NCBI RefSeq assembly: GCF_027706145.1
Contig: NZ_JAQFWW010000002.1
Span: 310,001 to 374,000, forward strand
Reading direction: 5' to 3'
Origin: Bacillus changyiensis
Lineage (GTDB): Bacteria; Bacillota; Bacilli; Bacillales; Bacillaceae
Length of the DNA stretch: 64,000 nt
The notes under the pieces are model-generated. The model saw only the letters and a list, made by a program, of their open reading frames with translations, did no database searches and was not told the DNA's origin. The translations under genes were made by a program, and so were the position numbers. This document shows, in pieces, positions 35,777 through 46,688 of the stretch; within the stretch, counting starts at the first letter, position 1, and every line of letters starts with the position of its first letter.

Positions 35777-36847
35777 TTACAGTTTTGTCACATTACTATA
35801 AAGAGTGTTGCTTGTAAACGTCACTGTTATCACTGTTCCTTTTCCTTGCTCTGATGATGCGCTAAGTTCATGACCTAAATGACGGCAAATCTCTTTTGAT
35901 AAATAAAGTCCCATCCCTGTCGCCTCTTGTTGTCTCCTTCCATTTTCCCCGGTGAAAAATGGCTGAAAGATACGTTGGAGGTCTTGAGCTGGAATTCCGA
36001 TCCCTTGATCAATGATAGACACAGCAGTTTGATCGCCTGTTTGCTCTACCTTCATCACAATGTCTGCTCCTTTGTGTTGCGGCGAATATTTTAAGGCATT
36101 ATGAAGGATTTGCTGAAAGACGACAGTCAACCATTTTTTATCACTGTAAATCCATACACAATCATCTGAAATCACTAGCTTTGGAAAAAGTCTTCGTTTA
36201 ATAAACTGCCGTTTTTCCTCATTGATGATTTCTCTGAGTAAACTGATGACATCGATTTGTTCAGCTTTTAGATCGATAGCAAAGTGATCAAGCCTTGCCA
36301 TATGAAGCATCATATCTAAACCATAGCGAAACCGGTCATTCTCTTCTTCAATCTCAGTAAACAGGGACCTGATCGACCTGATCTCTGACTGTTTCTTCCC
36401 TTCTTGAATGAGGAGCGAAATGACAGATACGGGAGTTTTCATATGATGGATCCATTGATTTGTAAAATCGAGATGCTGTTGCCGCTCTCTAGAATAACAG
36501 GAAAGCTTTTCACGGTAATCTTTATTGAGTTTAGCAACTAGTTCAGTCCACATTTTCTGTTCTTTTGTTGCTGGCTGATAGGCTTTTAATACTTCTCCAG
36601 TTTGCATAGATACTTCAACATACTGTTTCTTTAATTGACAAAGAAACGAACGTTGTCTGCCATAGTCAATGATCAAACCGATGCTGAGAAAAACGATCAT
36701 CAAAATAAACATATAAAAAATATTAGCCCTTGAAATACCTGACCCTTTTTCAAGGATACCAAGAGCTGCAACAATGGTGACAAATCCTGTACCTAGTATA
36801 GAAAATAGAATGATCCAAGCGCGATCCCGCAAATATGCTTTAAACAT
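35777..36847 (-). CDS. psdS: Intramembrane-sensing histidine kinase PsdS
   Basis: 356-residue BceS-type kinase with two close N-terminal TM segments (about residues 12-30 and 38-57) and almost no extracellular loop. H box HHMKTPVSVISLL near residue 140; N box HNALKYSP near residue 250; G boxes DQGIGIPAQDL and GMGLYLSKEIC. It does not bind the antibiotic itself; the PsdAB transporter passes the signal. I start it at 36847 (MFKAYLRDRAW), giving the B. subtilis YvcQ length; ATG 36859 is an alternative. Overlaps psdR by 8 bp. Confidence 0.9.
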   Translation of the reverse strand: MFKAYLRDRAWIILFSILGTGFVTIVAALGILEKGSGISRANIFYMFILMIVFLSIGLIIDYGRQRSFLCQLKKQYVEVSMQTGEVLKAYQPATKEQKMWTELVAKLNKDYREKLSCYSRERQQHLDFTNQWIHHMKTPVSVISLLIQEGKKQSEIRSIRSLFTEIEEENDRFRYGLDMMLHMARLDHFAIDLKAEQIDVISLLREIINEEKRQFIKRRLFPKLVISDDCVWIYSDKKWLTVVFQQILHNALKYSPQHKGADIVMKVEQTGDQTAVSIIDQGIGIPAQDLQRIFQPFFTGENGRRQQEATGMGLYLSKEICRHLGHELSASSEQGKGTVITVTFTSNTLYSNVTKL

Positions 36848-37556
36848 CTTCTTGTTCATCCTTCCAACCGACACAAAACCTGTACCCTTGTCCCCTGACA
36901 GTTTTAATGGCATCATGGATTCCAAGTTCACCAAGTTTCTTTCTTAAACGATTAACATTGACCGTTAACGTATTGTCATCTACAAAATGGATTTCATCCC
37001 ATAATGCTTCAAGCAGTTCTTCCCTTGTGATAATTCGATCATACTCTTTGACAAACATTGATAAAAGCTGAAATTCCTTTTGAGAAAGAGACATTCGGTG
37101 ATCTTCCCTTTGCATTTCAAAGCGCTCTGGATAAATATACAGACCTCCAACTTCTAGTACTTGTGTTTCTTGATGAAGAGCTGATGAGTATTCACCATAT
37201 GTACGCCGCAGCACACTTTTGATTTTGGCGAGCACAACATCGAGATGAAATGGTTTTGTGATATAATCATCTCCTCCATGTTCAATCGCCATCACCTGAT
37301 TCAATTCATCCGTCCGAGCAGAAATGAAAATAATGGGTACATTTGATACAGTACGGATTTGTCTGCACCAATAAAAACCATCAAAATAAGGAAGGTTAAT
37401 GTCCAAGAGGACCAAATCAGCGGTTTTTTCGATAAATTCTTGTTTGATTTGAGAAAATGTTTGAACAGTACTGACTTCATAGCCGTACTTTCGCAAATGA
37501 TTTTGCAGGATAGAAGCAATTCGTTCATCATCTTCAATAATTAAGATGTTATACAT
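36840..37556 (-). CDS. psdR: Response regulator PsdR (OmpR family)
   Basis: 238-residue two-domain regulator. The receiver has acidic residues IIEDDERI near residue 8, phospho-acceptor Asp in LVLLDINLPYFDG near residue 52 and Lys in YITKPFHL near residue 101. The winged helix ends with LTVNVNRLRKKLGELG and TVRGQGYRF. It activates psdAB in response to lantibiotics (nisin, gallidermin, enduracidin in B. subtilis). First gene of psdRSAB, 2 bp after yvcN, which may therefore be cotranscribed. Confidence 0.92.
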   Translation of the reverse strand: MYNILIIEDDERIASILQNHLRKYGYEVSTVQTFSQIKQEFIEKTADLVLLDINLPYFDGFYWCRQIRTVSNVPIIFISARTDELNQVMAIEHGGDDYITKPFHLDVVLAKIKSVLRRTYGEYSSALHQETQVLEVGGLYIYPERFEMQREDHRMSLSQKEFQLLSMFVKEYDRIITREELLEALWDEIHFVDDNTLTVNVNRLRKKLGELGIHDAIKTVRGQGYRFCVGWKDEQEDV

Positions 37557-37558
37557 GT

Positions 37559-38323
37559 TTAATCATCCTCAAAAAAATACTTGTTAAACATTATAGTAAA
37601 TTCCCCTTGTTTCAAGTTTTGTTTGGAGAGATTATGACTGGTCCGTTTTGTGAAATGATCTTTCTTCAAAATGATTGTTCCGTTCCTTGTCCATTTACAA
37701 GCAAGTGGATCTTGATTAAACGGTGAGTCAGGATGATTGTGGATCAGCTCACGGACTTCAGCAAGCACCACTTCATTAATTGGTTCAATTGAAAATGCGT
37801 AACCTGTCTGCCAGCCTTCACCTTTATCCATTTCAAGAAGATAGTCTCCTTTATCAGTATTCGCTTTTTGAACACGATAACGTCCTGTTTTTGAAGTCAT
37901 CACTTCTCCTGATAATGGAACTGGAGCAAGGGGCAGATTCAGTCCAAACCCGGTATCAATGAGAAAAGCCTCGTTTCCTTCCCACAAAACAATGGCAACA
38001 TGTGTACCTGTTAGTGACCATAGTTGGTTTTTTTCATTGTAAACCGTTCCTTGAATCATATGGACTGAAAAACCGAGATCTTTCAACACATAATAGAGAA
38101 ATGCGTTCAAATCATAACATAATCCGCCACGCTGATGATTCAACAGGGCTTCAGTCAGACTTTTCTTTGTCATTGGAATACGCTCTTTTTTTAAAACAGA
38201 ACTATTTTCAAATGGAAACTGATAGGCGATCCGTTCTAAAAATTCCGGCAAGTTAGCGAAAGAGATCACATGATGAGAATCGTATCCGATTCTCTTATAT
38301 AGCAAGTCAAGCAAAACCGTCAT
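37559..38323 (-). CDS. yvcN: Arylamine N-acetyltransferase
   Basis: 254-residue NAT-family enzyme. The Cys-His-Asp triad is visible: Cys-69 in RGGLCYDLN, His in TGTHVAIVLW near residue 107 and Asp in LIDTGFGLNLP near residue 122. It transfers acetyl from acetyl-CoA to arylamines and hydrazines; natural substrate unknown. It sits 2 bp before psdR on the same strand, as in B. subtilis, so may be the first gene of that transcript. Confidence 0.92.
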   Translation of the reverse strand: MTVLLDLLYKRIGYDSHHVISFANLPEFLERIAYQFPFENSSVLKKERIPMTKKSLTEALLNHQRGGLCYDLNAFLYYVLKDLGFSVHMIQGTVYNEKNQLWSLTGTHVAIVLWEGNEAFLIDTGFGLNLPLAPVPLSGEVMTSKTGRYRVQKANTDKGDYLLEMDKGEGWQTGYAFSIEPINEVVLAEVRELIHNHPDSPFNQDPLACKWTRNGTIILKKDHFTKRTSHNLSKQNLKQGEFTIMFNKYFFEDD

Positions 38324-38381
38324 GATTCTTCTCCTTTCGATTTCTTATTTAATACTGTCTGACATCTCTTTTAAAACGAAT

Positions 38382-38433
38382 AAAAAGTACCCTTATAGTA
38401 GGCTATATGCTAAGATCCCACTATATAGGGTAC
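38382..38433 (-). terminator. Terminator of the yvcI-crh operon
   Basis: Long inverted repeat with 17-nt arms (38387-38403 and 38417-38433; GTACCCT..ATAGT..) followed on the minus strand by TTTTTATT, just after the crh stop. Confidence 0.8.
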
Positions 38434-38445
38434 ATGTTGTGATGG

Positions 38446-38703
38446 TTAGTTTTGTTCCAAAACATACGCACTCAATGCATCAATCGCGTCTTGTTCATCA
38501 GCTCCATCTGCAATCAGTGTGACTTCAGATCCCGAACTGACAGCTAGACTCATTAATCCCATGATGCTTTTTGCATTCACTTTTTTATCTCCCTTTTCCA
38601 AAAAGATGTCTGATTGAAAGCGGTTGGCTTCCTGAACAAACAATGCTGCTGGACGTGCTTGCAGTCCTGTTTTTAATCGAATTTCGACTTTTTGTTGAAC
38701 CAT
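38446..38703 (-). CDS. crh: Catabolite repression HPr-like protein Crh
   Basis: 85-residue HPr paralogue. The catalytic His-15 of HPr is replaced by Gln-15 (TGLQARPAA), so it cannot carry phosphate for sugar transport. Ser-46 (NAKSIMGL), the HprK target, is kept. P-Ser-Crh is a corepressor of CcpA, and Crh binds other partners when unphosphorylated. Last gene of yvcI-rapZ-yvcK-whiA-crh, 24 bp after whiA; its kinase gene hprK is at 54.7 kb in this window. Confidence 0.97.
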   Translation of the reverse strand: MVQQKVEIRLKTGLQARPAALFVQEANRFQSDIFLEKGDKKVNAKSIMGLMSLAVSSGSEVTLIADGADEQDAIDALSAYVLEQN

Positions 38704-38727
38704 AAGATCTCCCCATTCCCTTGTCCA

Positions 38728-39678
38728 TTATTTTAAAGAGACAAATTGCCCTAAACGTAATTGTTCAGCAATCTCATCTAATTTGCGAAGTCGATGGTTA
38801 ATCCCCGATTTACTGATTTTTCCGCTGGTGACCATTTCCCCAAGTTCTTTTAAGGTTACTTCTTGATAATGAATACGGAGCTGTGCAATTTCTCTCAGTT
38901 TTTCTGGCAAAGCATCAAGACCGATTTTTTCATCGATATATTTAATGTTTTCCACCTGTCTGAGCGAAGCACCAATCGTCTTGTTTAAGTTGGCGGTTTC
39001 ACAATTGACCAGTCTGTTAACCGAGTTCCTCATATCCCGTACAATTCGGACGTCTTCGAATCGGAGCAGTGAATGGTGAGCACCAATTACATTTAAAAAC
39101 TCGGTGATTTTCTCCGCCTCTTTCAAATAAGTGATATATCCTTTCTTCCGCTCCAATGTTTTGCTGTTTAAATGAAACTGATTCATCAGTTCTGATAATG
39201 ACTCATTATGCTCTTTGTACATCGAAGAAATTTCTAAATGATAAGAAGATGTTTCGGGATTGTTGACAGAACCACCAGCTAAAAAAGCTCCCCTTATATA
39301 AGAACGTTTACAACACCTTTTTTTCACTAGTTTTTCTGATATATTTCTTGCAATAACAAAATTTTCTCCAAGTATCTTTAAGTCTTCAAGGATGGTCTTT
39401 GCATTTTCGATCAGACGTACAATGTAGACATTATTTTTTTTCAGCCTCATTTTTTTTCGAACGAGCAGTTCGACAGACACCTCATATTGCATTTTAAGCA
39501 ATGTATAAATTCTTCTGGCAATGGCCGCGTTCTCGGTTTGAACATCTAGAACCACTTTTCGGTTTGAGAAGGACAGTGAACCATTCATCCGAATGAGAGC
39601 AGAAAGTTCCGCTTTCGCGCAACACTCCTTCACTTCCAAGTTTGTAAGTTCCTTTTTCGTTTCAGACGCAAATGACAA
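38728..39678 (-). CDS. whiA: WhiA sporulation/cell-division DNA-binding protein
   Basis: 316-residue protein: N-terminal LAGLIDADG homing-endonuclease-like fold without catalytic acids (for example [17 protein letters not shown]) and a C-terminal helix-turn-helix ([31 protein letters not shown]). In Bacillus it affects Z-ring and nucleoid organisation and fatty-acid balance. TTG 39678 ([10 protein letters not shown]) gives the B. subtilis length; the in-frame ATG at 39693 is possible. 26 bp after yvcK. Confidence 0.93.
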   Translation of the reverse strand: MSFASETKKELTNLEVKECCAKAELSALIRMNGSLSFSNRKVVLDVQTENAAIARRIYTLLKMQYEVSVELLVRKKMRLKKNNVYIVRLIENAKTILEDLKILGENFVIARNISEKLVKKRCCKRSYIRGAFLAGGSVNNPETSSYHLEISSMYKEHNESLSELMNQFHLNSKTLERKKGYITYLKEAEKITEFLNVIGAHHSLLRFEDVRIVRDMRNSVNRLVNCETANLNKTIGASLRQVENIKYIDEKIGLDALPEKLREIAQLRIHYQEVTLKELGEMVTSGKISKSGINHRLRKLDEIAEQLRLGQFVSLK

Positions 39679-39704
39679 TTTAGACAACCCCATTCCAAAG
39701 CCTG

Positions 39705-40658
39705 CTATTCTTTTAATAAATCAACAAGCAACGAAGCGACTTTATGTGTATCATGGCGAATGACGCCATTCTCATACGTTACAATCTGGTCTTTTATGAC
39801 TTCAAGCCCCATGAGAGTCAGACTCTCAATATTAAACTGCACAGGCTGGGCAAGTTCTTGCGCATATCTTGCTCGAATATCGTCTGGAATCTCCTCATTA
39901 TTAACAAGAATCGTATCAATAAAAGGAGCACCCATATGTTGGTTCAATGCTTCAACATGGTCTGCAGCACTGTAATACAAGGTTTCCCCTGGCTGAGTCA
40001 TCACATTGCATATATAAACCTTTTTGGCAGAAGCATTCAAAATTTCTTCCCTTATTTTTGGAACAAGTAGATTAGGTAAAATACTTGTATATAGGCTACC
40101 TGGACCAAGAATAATCAAATCTGCCTTCCGAATGACATCGATCGTTTCTGGTAATGGGTCAATTTTTTCAGGGGTTAGAAATACTCTTTTAATGCGGCGC
40201 CCATAGGATGGAATCACCGACTCCCCTGAAATAATTTGACCATCATCCATTTCTGCATGTAACACAACACTAGTATTTGCAGCTGGTAGCACCTTTCCAC
40301 GAACATTTAATACTTTACTCATTTCAGTGACGGCATGAAAGAAATCACCGGTTATGTTTGTCATTGCCGCCAACATTAAATTCCCCAATGAATGGCCGAT
40401 TAAATCGCCGCCCTTGTTAAAACGATGCTGAAACAGGTTTTCCACAAGCGGTTCCACATCAGATAACGCAGCCAGTACATTGCGTACATCACCAGGAGGA
40501 GGAATTTTCAATTCATTTCTTAATCTCCCTGAACTTCCTCCATCATCTGCTACTGTTACAACAGCTGTAATGTCCACAGCGTGGTGCTTTAAACCTCTCA
40601 ACAACACAGATAGACCTGTTCCACCACCGAAGATTGCAATTCTTTTCTGCTTGGTCAT
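39705..40658 (-). CDS. yvcK: YvcK/GlmR, UDP-GlcNAc-binding regulator of envelope metabolism
   Basis: 317-residue CofD-like fold protein, same length as B. subtilis YvcK. N-terminal [18 protein letters not shown] and [17 protein letters not shown] are the nucleotide-sugar binding loops. It binds UDP-GlcNAc and stimulates GlmS, needed for growth on gluconeogenic carbon and for cell shape. Start 40658 ([12 protein letters not shown]) lies 2 bp before the rapZ stop, indicating coupling. Confidence 0.95.
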   Translation of the reverse strand: MTKQKRIAIFGGGTGLSVLLRGLKHHAVDITAVVTVADDGGSSGRLRNELKIPPPGDVRNVLAALSDVEPLVENLFQHRFNKGGDLIGHSLGNLMLAAMTNITGDFFHAVTEMSKVLNVRGKVLPAANTSVVLHAEMDDGQIISGESVIPSYGRRIKRVFLTPEKIDPLPETIDVIRKADLIILGPGSLYTSILPNLLVPKIREEILNASAKKVYICNVMTQPGETLYYSAADHVEALNQHMGAPFIDTILVNNEEIPDDIRARYAQELAQPVQFNIESLTLMGLEVIKDQIVTYENGVIRHDTHKVASLLVDLLKE

Positions 40659-40659
40659 T

Positions 40660-41547
40660 TTATTTTCTGCTTTTCTTCTCAATGTCCCGGTGAGTAACAT
40701 GAGTATAGTAGTCTTTTTTAAAATAATCAGCAATGTATTCAGTAAGCGTCACAGAACGATGTTGTCCTCCCGTACATCCAATTGCAATAACAAGCTGGCT
40801 TTTCCCTTCACGTTTATAGGAAGGCAACATAAAGCCCAATAAATCGGTCAACTTTTCAAGGAATTTTTGTGTTTCACTCCATTTCATCACATAGGATGAT
40901 ACTTCATGGTCTTTGCCAGTTAATGGTCTCATACTATCAATGTAGTATGGGTTTGGAAGAAATCTCACATCGAAAACAAGATCGGCATCAATCGGAAGCC
41001 CGTATTTAAATCCAAATGACATGACATTGACAGTAAAAGTGTGACCTTTATCTGTCGCAAAATGCTGAACAATTTTTTCACGCAATTCTCTTGGCTTCAT
41101 GTCAGATGTATCGTAAATAATTTGGGAGCGACCTTTCAATTCTTCTAAAAGCTGACGTTCCATTTCAATTCCTTCTAGTGGAAGCCCTGTTGTTGCAAGC
41201 GGGTGGGAACGTCTTGTTTCTTTATATCTTGAAACTAACACCGAATCTTTTGCATCCAAAAACAAAATACGTGGGGTTATCCACGATGTTTCCCCAATTC
41301 CATCAAGAGCTTCAATCAGACGATCAAAAAATTGGCGACCGCGCAAATCCATGACAAGCGCAACTTTGCTCATTTTTGAACTTGATTCCTTCATCAGCTC
41401 CAAAAATTTCGGGAGTAAAGACGGTGGCAAATTGTCCACACAGAAAAACCCGAGGTCTTCAAAACTTTGAATCGCAACTGTTTTTCCTGCTCCAGACATT
41501 CCGGTTATAATGACAAGCTGAATTTCATGGCCCCCATTTGCACTCAT
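40660..41547 (-). CDS. rapZ: RNase adapter / nucleotide-binding protein RapZ (YvcJ)
   Basis: 295-residue P-loop protein. Walker [14 protein letters not shown] near residue 13, Walker B-like [10 protein letters not shown] near residue 60, and the conserved C-terminal domain with [13 protein letters not shown] near residue 260. In E. coli RapZ controls glmZ sRNA; in Bacillus YvcJ hydrolyses GTP/ATP and affects competence. Lies between yvcI (18 bp) and yvcK. Confidence 0.95.
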   Translation of the reverse strand: MSANGGHEIQLVIITGMSGAGKTVAIQSFEDLGFFCVDNLPPSLLPKFLELMKESSSKMSKVALVMDLRGRQFFDRLIEALDGIGETSWITPRILFLDAKDSVLVSRYKETRRSHPLATTGLPLEGIEMERQLLEELKGRSQIIYDTSDMKPRELREKIVQHFATDKGHTFTVNVMSFGFKYGLPIDADLVFDVRFLPNPYYIDSMRPLTGKDHEVSSYVMKWSETQKFLEKLTDLLGFMLPSYKREGKSQLVIAIGCTGGQHRSVTLTEYIADYFKKDYYTHVTHRDIEKKSRK

Positions 41548-41565
41548 ATGTTTCCCCCCTTATGA

Positions 41566-42039
41566 TTAGTCGCCCTGTGGATCTAAGCGATAAGACAGTA
41601 ATTTAAAGTCAGGCGTATAGGTAAAGGTCCCGTGAAGAAGACCATTGCCTTTTAGCATAAAGTCGAGAATGTGTACATCACCTGGCGCCATTGGTAAATG
41701 TTCTATATCTCTAACTGAATGCCATTCGATCATTCCTTCTTCAGACTCTTTTACAGGTTTACCTGTATAATGATCGGCGACAAACGTGAACATCATCCAT
41801 TCTGAGACAACCTGATCATTCTCTTTTATGATAAAGGTAAATATACCTTTTAATTGTGGGTTTAACACATATATACCTGTCTCTTCACGGTACTCTCTGA
41901 TGACGGCGTCTCTGACTGTTTCCCCGCATTCCATTTTACCGCCGGGGGCTACCCACCAGCCTCTACGAGGTTTTTTTAGCAACAGAACTTTATCATCAGA
42001 CATCAGTACACAATTGGTCACTCTTTGCAAGTTTGTCAC
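41566..42039 (-). CDS. yvcI: Nudix hydrolase YvcI
   Basis: 157-residue MutT/Nudix protein. The Nudix box GGKMECGETVRDAVIREYRE, followed by ETGI, is near residues 34-57 and matches GX5EX7REUXEEXGU. It cleaves a nucleoside diphosphate derivative; substrate unknown. GTG start at 42039 after AAAGGATGG. First gene of the five-gene operon ending with crh; a promoter is visible at 42071-42099. Confidence 0.93.
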   Translation of the reverse strand: MTNLQRVTNCVLMSDDKVLLLKKPRRGWWVAPGGKMECGETVRDAVIREYREETGIYVLNPQLKGIFTFIIKENDQVVSEWMMFTFVADHYTGKPVKESEEGMIEWHSVRDIEHLPMAPGDVHILDFMLKGNGLLHGTFTYTPDFKLLSYRLDPQGD

Positions 42040-42070
42040 CCATCCTTTAGTTCCTTCAATTCTTTACTCT

Positions 42071-42099
42071 ATTATACCGCTTCCTAGTGCCACCCACAA
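42071..42099 (-). promoter_or_regulatory. Sigma-A promoter of the yvcI-crh operon
   Basis: On the minus strand TTGTGG, 17 nt, perfect TATAAT; 32 bp upstream of the yvcI start. Confidence 0.65.
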
Positions 42100-42408
42100 T
42101 GAACATGGTGTCAAACTGGGAAAAACGTCTTTTTTCAAACAGAACATACTCGAAAGCGCTTACCTTAAGCTGTTTTATATATTATTTTATAGCGAAACAG
42201 GTTCTTTCATGAAGTAAATATGAACAAAATATGAAAATGATGATATATGGTTTCTTTAGAAATGATATCCATAAAAAAAGACACGGATATGTAAATCCGT
42301 GCCAAAATAATTCATTATAAAAGGGGGTCAATTACTAAAGTAATCATATCAAACGATTGTTTCACTGGTGTTACAGTGCGGTTAAAACATGATGACTTTT
42401 ACATTTTG
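42100..42408. other. Intergenic region between trxB and yvcI
   Basis: Apart from the yvcI promoter and the trxB terminator it contains no ORF with a ribosome-binding site and no recognised RNA. Confidence 0.5.
42273..42302 (-). terminator. trxB terminator
   Basis: Stem GCACGGAT / ATCCGTGT-type (42282-42288 with 42295-42301) followed on the minus strand by seven T. Confidence 0.8.
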
Positions 42409-43627
<1,219 letters not shown>

Positions 43628-43672
43628 AAAAAAACTTGCCGATGAAGCCGTGTTTTCGACCTTATCGACAAG
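43628..43672 (-). terminator. yvcD terminator
   Basis: On the minus strand CTTGTCGAT ... ATCGGCAAG (43664-43672 with 43635-43643, one G-U pair) followed by seven T. Confidence 0.75.
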
Positions 43673-43688
43673 CCTATGCTACCTACTT

Positions 43689-45140
43689 TTAAAGATGTTC
43701 TTTTAATACACGTTCATATTTTGTGAGTGTTGCGGATGAGATGTTAAAAAGCTTCGCTGTTTCAGCCTTGGTGAGCCGTTCATGCTGTTCCGTTTTCCAA
43801 ATATAATAGATAGTTGCAGCCAAGCCGCTAGGATTTCGCAACTGCACCCCTGAAGCTCTCATTTGCTGGATCACATGAAATATCCAAAAGCACATGGCAT
43901 CTTCCTCAATTACAGAACAATCCGCTTCTTCTATTGCTTTTGCTGTTCGATAAGCAAAAAGTGCATCTTTTGAAATGACTGTTTTTTTGTTTTCACCGTA
44001 AAGTAAAAGCCTGACAAACTGGTCTTCAAACTCTGTTTTTGCCATTTTTGAGTCTAGTACAGCTTGAAGTTGATCTTTTTCTCCTTTTCTTCCGCTTACA
44101 TAATATGCGGCAAGGCGTTCCTCAAGCGAAGGCTGTTTTTCCAGCCTTTCTTTCCAAGGCTCAATGCGAGCATGACCTGGGTACTCCGCCTCCATTTTCC
44201 CCCATATTCGTTCAGCGAATTGGATACGGTCAGTAAAATAAGCGGAACATGCAAGCCAGTAATAAAAGGTTACATCTCCTTCAAACCCTGTACGATAAAG
44301 CGATTTTAGCCATCTATAGCCAAGGTCATACATGCCGATAAGCGAAAAAGTTGCACCGAGCTTATACCTTTGCTCATTCAACATGGGATAAATATTGGAA
44401 AGTTGTTCAGAAAGAATTCTCACTTGTTCATCTTTTCTTTCATAATGGAAAAAGATCAATAAGTTACATAGGGCGTGCAAATTTCCATCATTTTTTTCTA
44501 ACACGGTCATGACTGTCAGCTTTGCTTTGTAAATATCGCCAGCATAAAAATAGGCAAGAGCCAGATTGTTATAAGCCGACCAAAATTCTGGATAATCGTT
44601 GATGATCTCTTCAAGCATCTCAATCGATTCTTGTAGTTGCCCATTTTCCAAAAATGATTTTGCCTGATCTTGCTTTAAGATTAAATCGTCCTGATCATAC
44701 TCTGAGTAATGATCGCTTTCTTCTCCCATATCTAACAAGTCAAGTAGCTCCATATTTTCCGTCATGAATTCACCGTTTGGATCTTCATTTAAATAGGTTT
44801 CGGCTGCTTTATAAGCCTCTTGAAAAAGACCAAGATGAGCATAATTATTTGCCTTAAAATAATGGCATTCAGTCATTTTTTCATTCATATTTTTTAAAAT
44901 AAAGTCCAATAGCTCATTTGATTGTTGATAAAAACCCATTTCCGTATAAATGACGGCAAGCTGAGAAAGCATACCTGTATTATCCGGTTCAAGAAAAATT
45001 GCTCTTTGAATGAGCTTGCTTGCACGGGATAGATTCCGTTCTCGGTATGCTTTGAGTCCTTTATGATAGAGATATTGTCCATCTTGAAACAATTGAACAA
45101 TGCTTTCGTTATGATGATGTTCAGAAGTGTACTTACTCAC
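43689..45140 (-). CDS. yvcD: TPR-repeat protein YvcD
   Basis: About 483 residues, cytoplasmic, built from tetratricopeptide-like helices. Clear examples: GLKAYRERNLSRASKLIQRA with AIFLEPDNTG near residue 30, AKSFLENGQLQESIEMLEEI near residue 160 and NLALAYFYAGDIYKAKLTVM near residue 190. The C-terminus ends in a small helix-turn-helix-like motif (TAKLFNISSATLTKYERVL), suggesting nucleic-acid or protein binding. GTG 45140 has GGAGGG 5 nt upstream and gives the B. subtilis YvcD length; the longer ORF to 45215 lacks a site. Function unknown. Confidence 0.85.
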   Translation of the reverse strand: MSKYTSEHHHNESIVQLFQDGQYLYHKGLKAYRERNLSRASKLIQRAIFLEPDNTGMLSQLAVIYTEMGFYQQSNELLDFILKNMNEKMTECHYFKANNYAHLGLFQEAYKAAETYLNEDPNGEFMTENMELLDLLDMGEESDHYSEYDQDDLILKQDQAKSFLENGQLQESIEMLEEIINDYPEFWSAYNNLALAYFYAGDIYKAKLTVMTVLEKNDGNLHALCNLLIFFHYERKDEQVRILSEQLSNIYPMLNEQRYKLGATFSLIGMYDLGYRWLKSLYRTGFEGDVTFYYWLACSAYFTDRIQFAERIWGKMEAEYPGHARIEPWKERLEKQPSLEERLAAYYVSGRKGEKDQLQAVLDSKMAKTEFEDQFVRLLLYGENKKTVISKDALFAYRTAKAIEEADCSVIEEDAMCFWIFHVIQQMRASGVQLRNPSGLAATIYYIWKTEQHERLTKAETAKLFNISSATLTKYERVLKEHL

Positions 45141-45267
45141 AGCTACCCTCCATTTCAAACTGTATACCGTCAGTAGTATAACATAATTTCCAGCCGGCTT
45201 ATAGACCAAAAACAAGTTTCTAGAAAATTCTCTTCATTTTCCACCTTTGGTATCTTCTCTGCACTAT

Positions 45268-45302
45268 AAAAACCAGTGGCCAACGTTTCTCCACTGGTTT
45301 TT
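45268..45302. terminator. Terminator between the his operon and yvcD
   Basis: Perfect 12-bp stem AAAAACCAGTGG / CCACTGGTTTTT (45268-45279, 45291-45302), with flanking A/T runs; ends the his operon on the minus strand. Confidence 0.85.
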
Positions 45303-45312
45303 GAGTAAGACC

Positions 45313-45933
45313 CTAACTCCGTTCATAGCGTTTCCTAAGTTCATTTAACACCTCAGCAAACGGTAGGGACTGTTCTTTTAACAAGACAAACAGGTGATAT
45401 ATAAGATCAGCCACTTCCCATCTTAATTCTTCAAGATCGCGATTTTTTGCAGCAATGATGACCTCGGCAGCTTCTTCACCAATTTTTTTTAAAATTTTAT
45501 CAATACCTTTGTCAAATAAGTAGGTCGTATAAGCTCCTTCTGGCATTTCGACATATCGTCTGGCAATGGTAGATTCGAGCTCACTTAAGATTGCAAAACG
45601 CCCATTGACTGCTGTTTTCTGTATCGATGAGAAACAGCTATCATTTCCTTGATGGCAGGCCGGTCCAGTCGGTTCGACAAGAATAACAAGAGCATCATGA
45701 TCACAATCAAGGCGAATCTCTTTAACATATTGAATATTGCCAGATGTTGCTCCTTTATGCCACAGTTCTCCACGAGAGCGACTGAAAAACCATGTTTCTT
45801 TTGTTTCCAGCGTTTTTCCAAATGATTCTTTGTTCATATAGGCCAATGTTAGCACTTCTTTTGTGATCTCATCCTGAACGATCGCGGGGATTAACCCCGC
45901 TTCATTGAAATTCAGTTCATCGACAGTGATCAT
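45313..45933 (-). CDS. hisI: Bifunctional PRA-CH / PRA-PH HisI(E)
   Basis: 206-residue fusion. N-terminal phosphoribosyl-AMP cyclohydrolase (residues about 1-110; [11 protein letters not shown] and CHQGNDSCF metal ligands) and C-terminal phosphoribosyl-ATP pyrophosphatase (about 115-206; [26 protein letters not shown]). Catalyses histidine steps 2 and 3. Start 45933 overlaps the hisF stop. Last gene of hisZGDBHAFI. Confidence 0.96.
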   Translation of the reverse strand: MITVDELNFNEAGLIPAIVQDEITKEVLTLAYMNKESFGKTLETKETWFFSRSRGELWHKGATSGNIQYVKEIRLDCDHDALVILVEPTGPACHQGNDSCFSSIQKTAVNGRFAILSELESTIARRYVEMPEGAYTTYLFDKGIDKILKKIGEEAAEVIIAAKNRDLEELRWEVADLIYHLFVLLKEQSLPFAEVLNELRKRYERS

Positions 45934-46688
45934 CGTACATTCACCCCACACTCTTTCAAGTAAGTTTTGACTTCCTTAATAGATGTTTCTTGATAATGAA
46001 AGATGGACGCAGCAAGTGCCGCATCGGCTTGCCCTTTTTCAAATACTTCATACATGTGTTCAGCATTGCCAGCACCACCTGAGGCAATGACAGGAACGGT
46101 GACAGCTTCTGAAACAAGCTTTGTCAGTTTGAGATCAAATCCGGTTTTTTCACCATCAGAGTCCATACCTGTCAGCAAGATTTCACCTGCACCTCTTTGC
46201 ACGGCTTCCTGTGCCCATTCTAAAACTTCTAGTTTTGTCCTCTGCCTACCACCATGCGTATATACAACGTATTTGCCTTTGTCTAGATCAAATTTTGCGT
46301 CAATCGCAACAACAATACATTGAGAGCCAAAAAAAGCTGCACCTTCAGTGATAAGTTCGGGACGAAGAACGGCTGCAGTATTAACTGAAACTTTGTCTGC
46401 TCCCGCCCGCAAAATTGTTTTCATATCTTTCAGATGGTTGATACCACCGCCAACGGTGAAGGGGATAGCTAACGTTGCGGCGACTTTTTCCACAACATCA
46501 ACAATGGTTTTTCTTCCTTCATGTGATGCAGAAATATCGAGAAAGACGAGTTCATCAGCCCCTTCATTGTCATACATTTTCGCAAGTTCAACTGGATCTC
46601 CGGCGTCCTTCAATCCGAGAAATTGAATACCTTTCACAACACGACCATCTTTCACATCTAGACATGGAATAATTCGCTTTGTTATCAT
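45930..46688 (-). CDS. hisF: Imidazole glycerol phosphate synthase cyclase subunit HisF
   Basis: 252-residue TIM barrel. Catalytic Asp in [13 protein letters not shown] near residue 11 and in [14 protein letters not shown] near residue 175 region; phosphate loops FTVGGGI and IASGGAGN. With HisH it turns PRFAR and glutamine-derived ammonia into IGP and AICAR. Overlaps hisA by 4 bp and hisI by 4 bp. Confidence 0.97.
   Translation of the reverse strand: MITKRIIPCLDVKDGRVVKGIQFLGLKDAGDPVELAKMYDNEGADELVFLDISASHEGRKTIVDVVEKVAATLAIPFTVGGGINHLKDMKTILRAGADKVSVNTAAVLRPELITEGAAFFGSQCIVVAIDAKFDLDKGKYVVYTHGGRQRTKLEVLEWAQEAVQRGAGEILLTGMDSDGEKTGFDLKLTKLVSEAVTVPVIASGGAGNAEHMYEVFEKGQADAALAASIFHYQETSIKEVKTYLKECGVNVR

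Noticed and set aside
46003..46323. Long ORFs antisense to his genes (also 378-773, 5508-5867, 20336-20665 and 14635-14892)
   Set aside because: Shadows of strongly coding genes in other frames: no ribosome-binding sites, and no conserved motifs.
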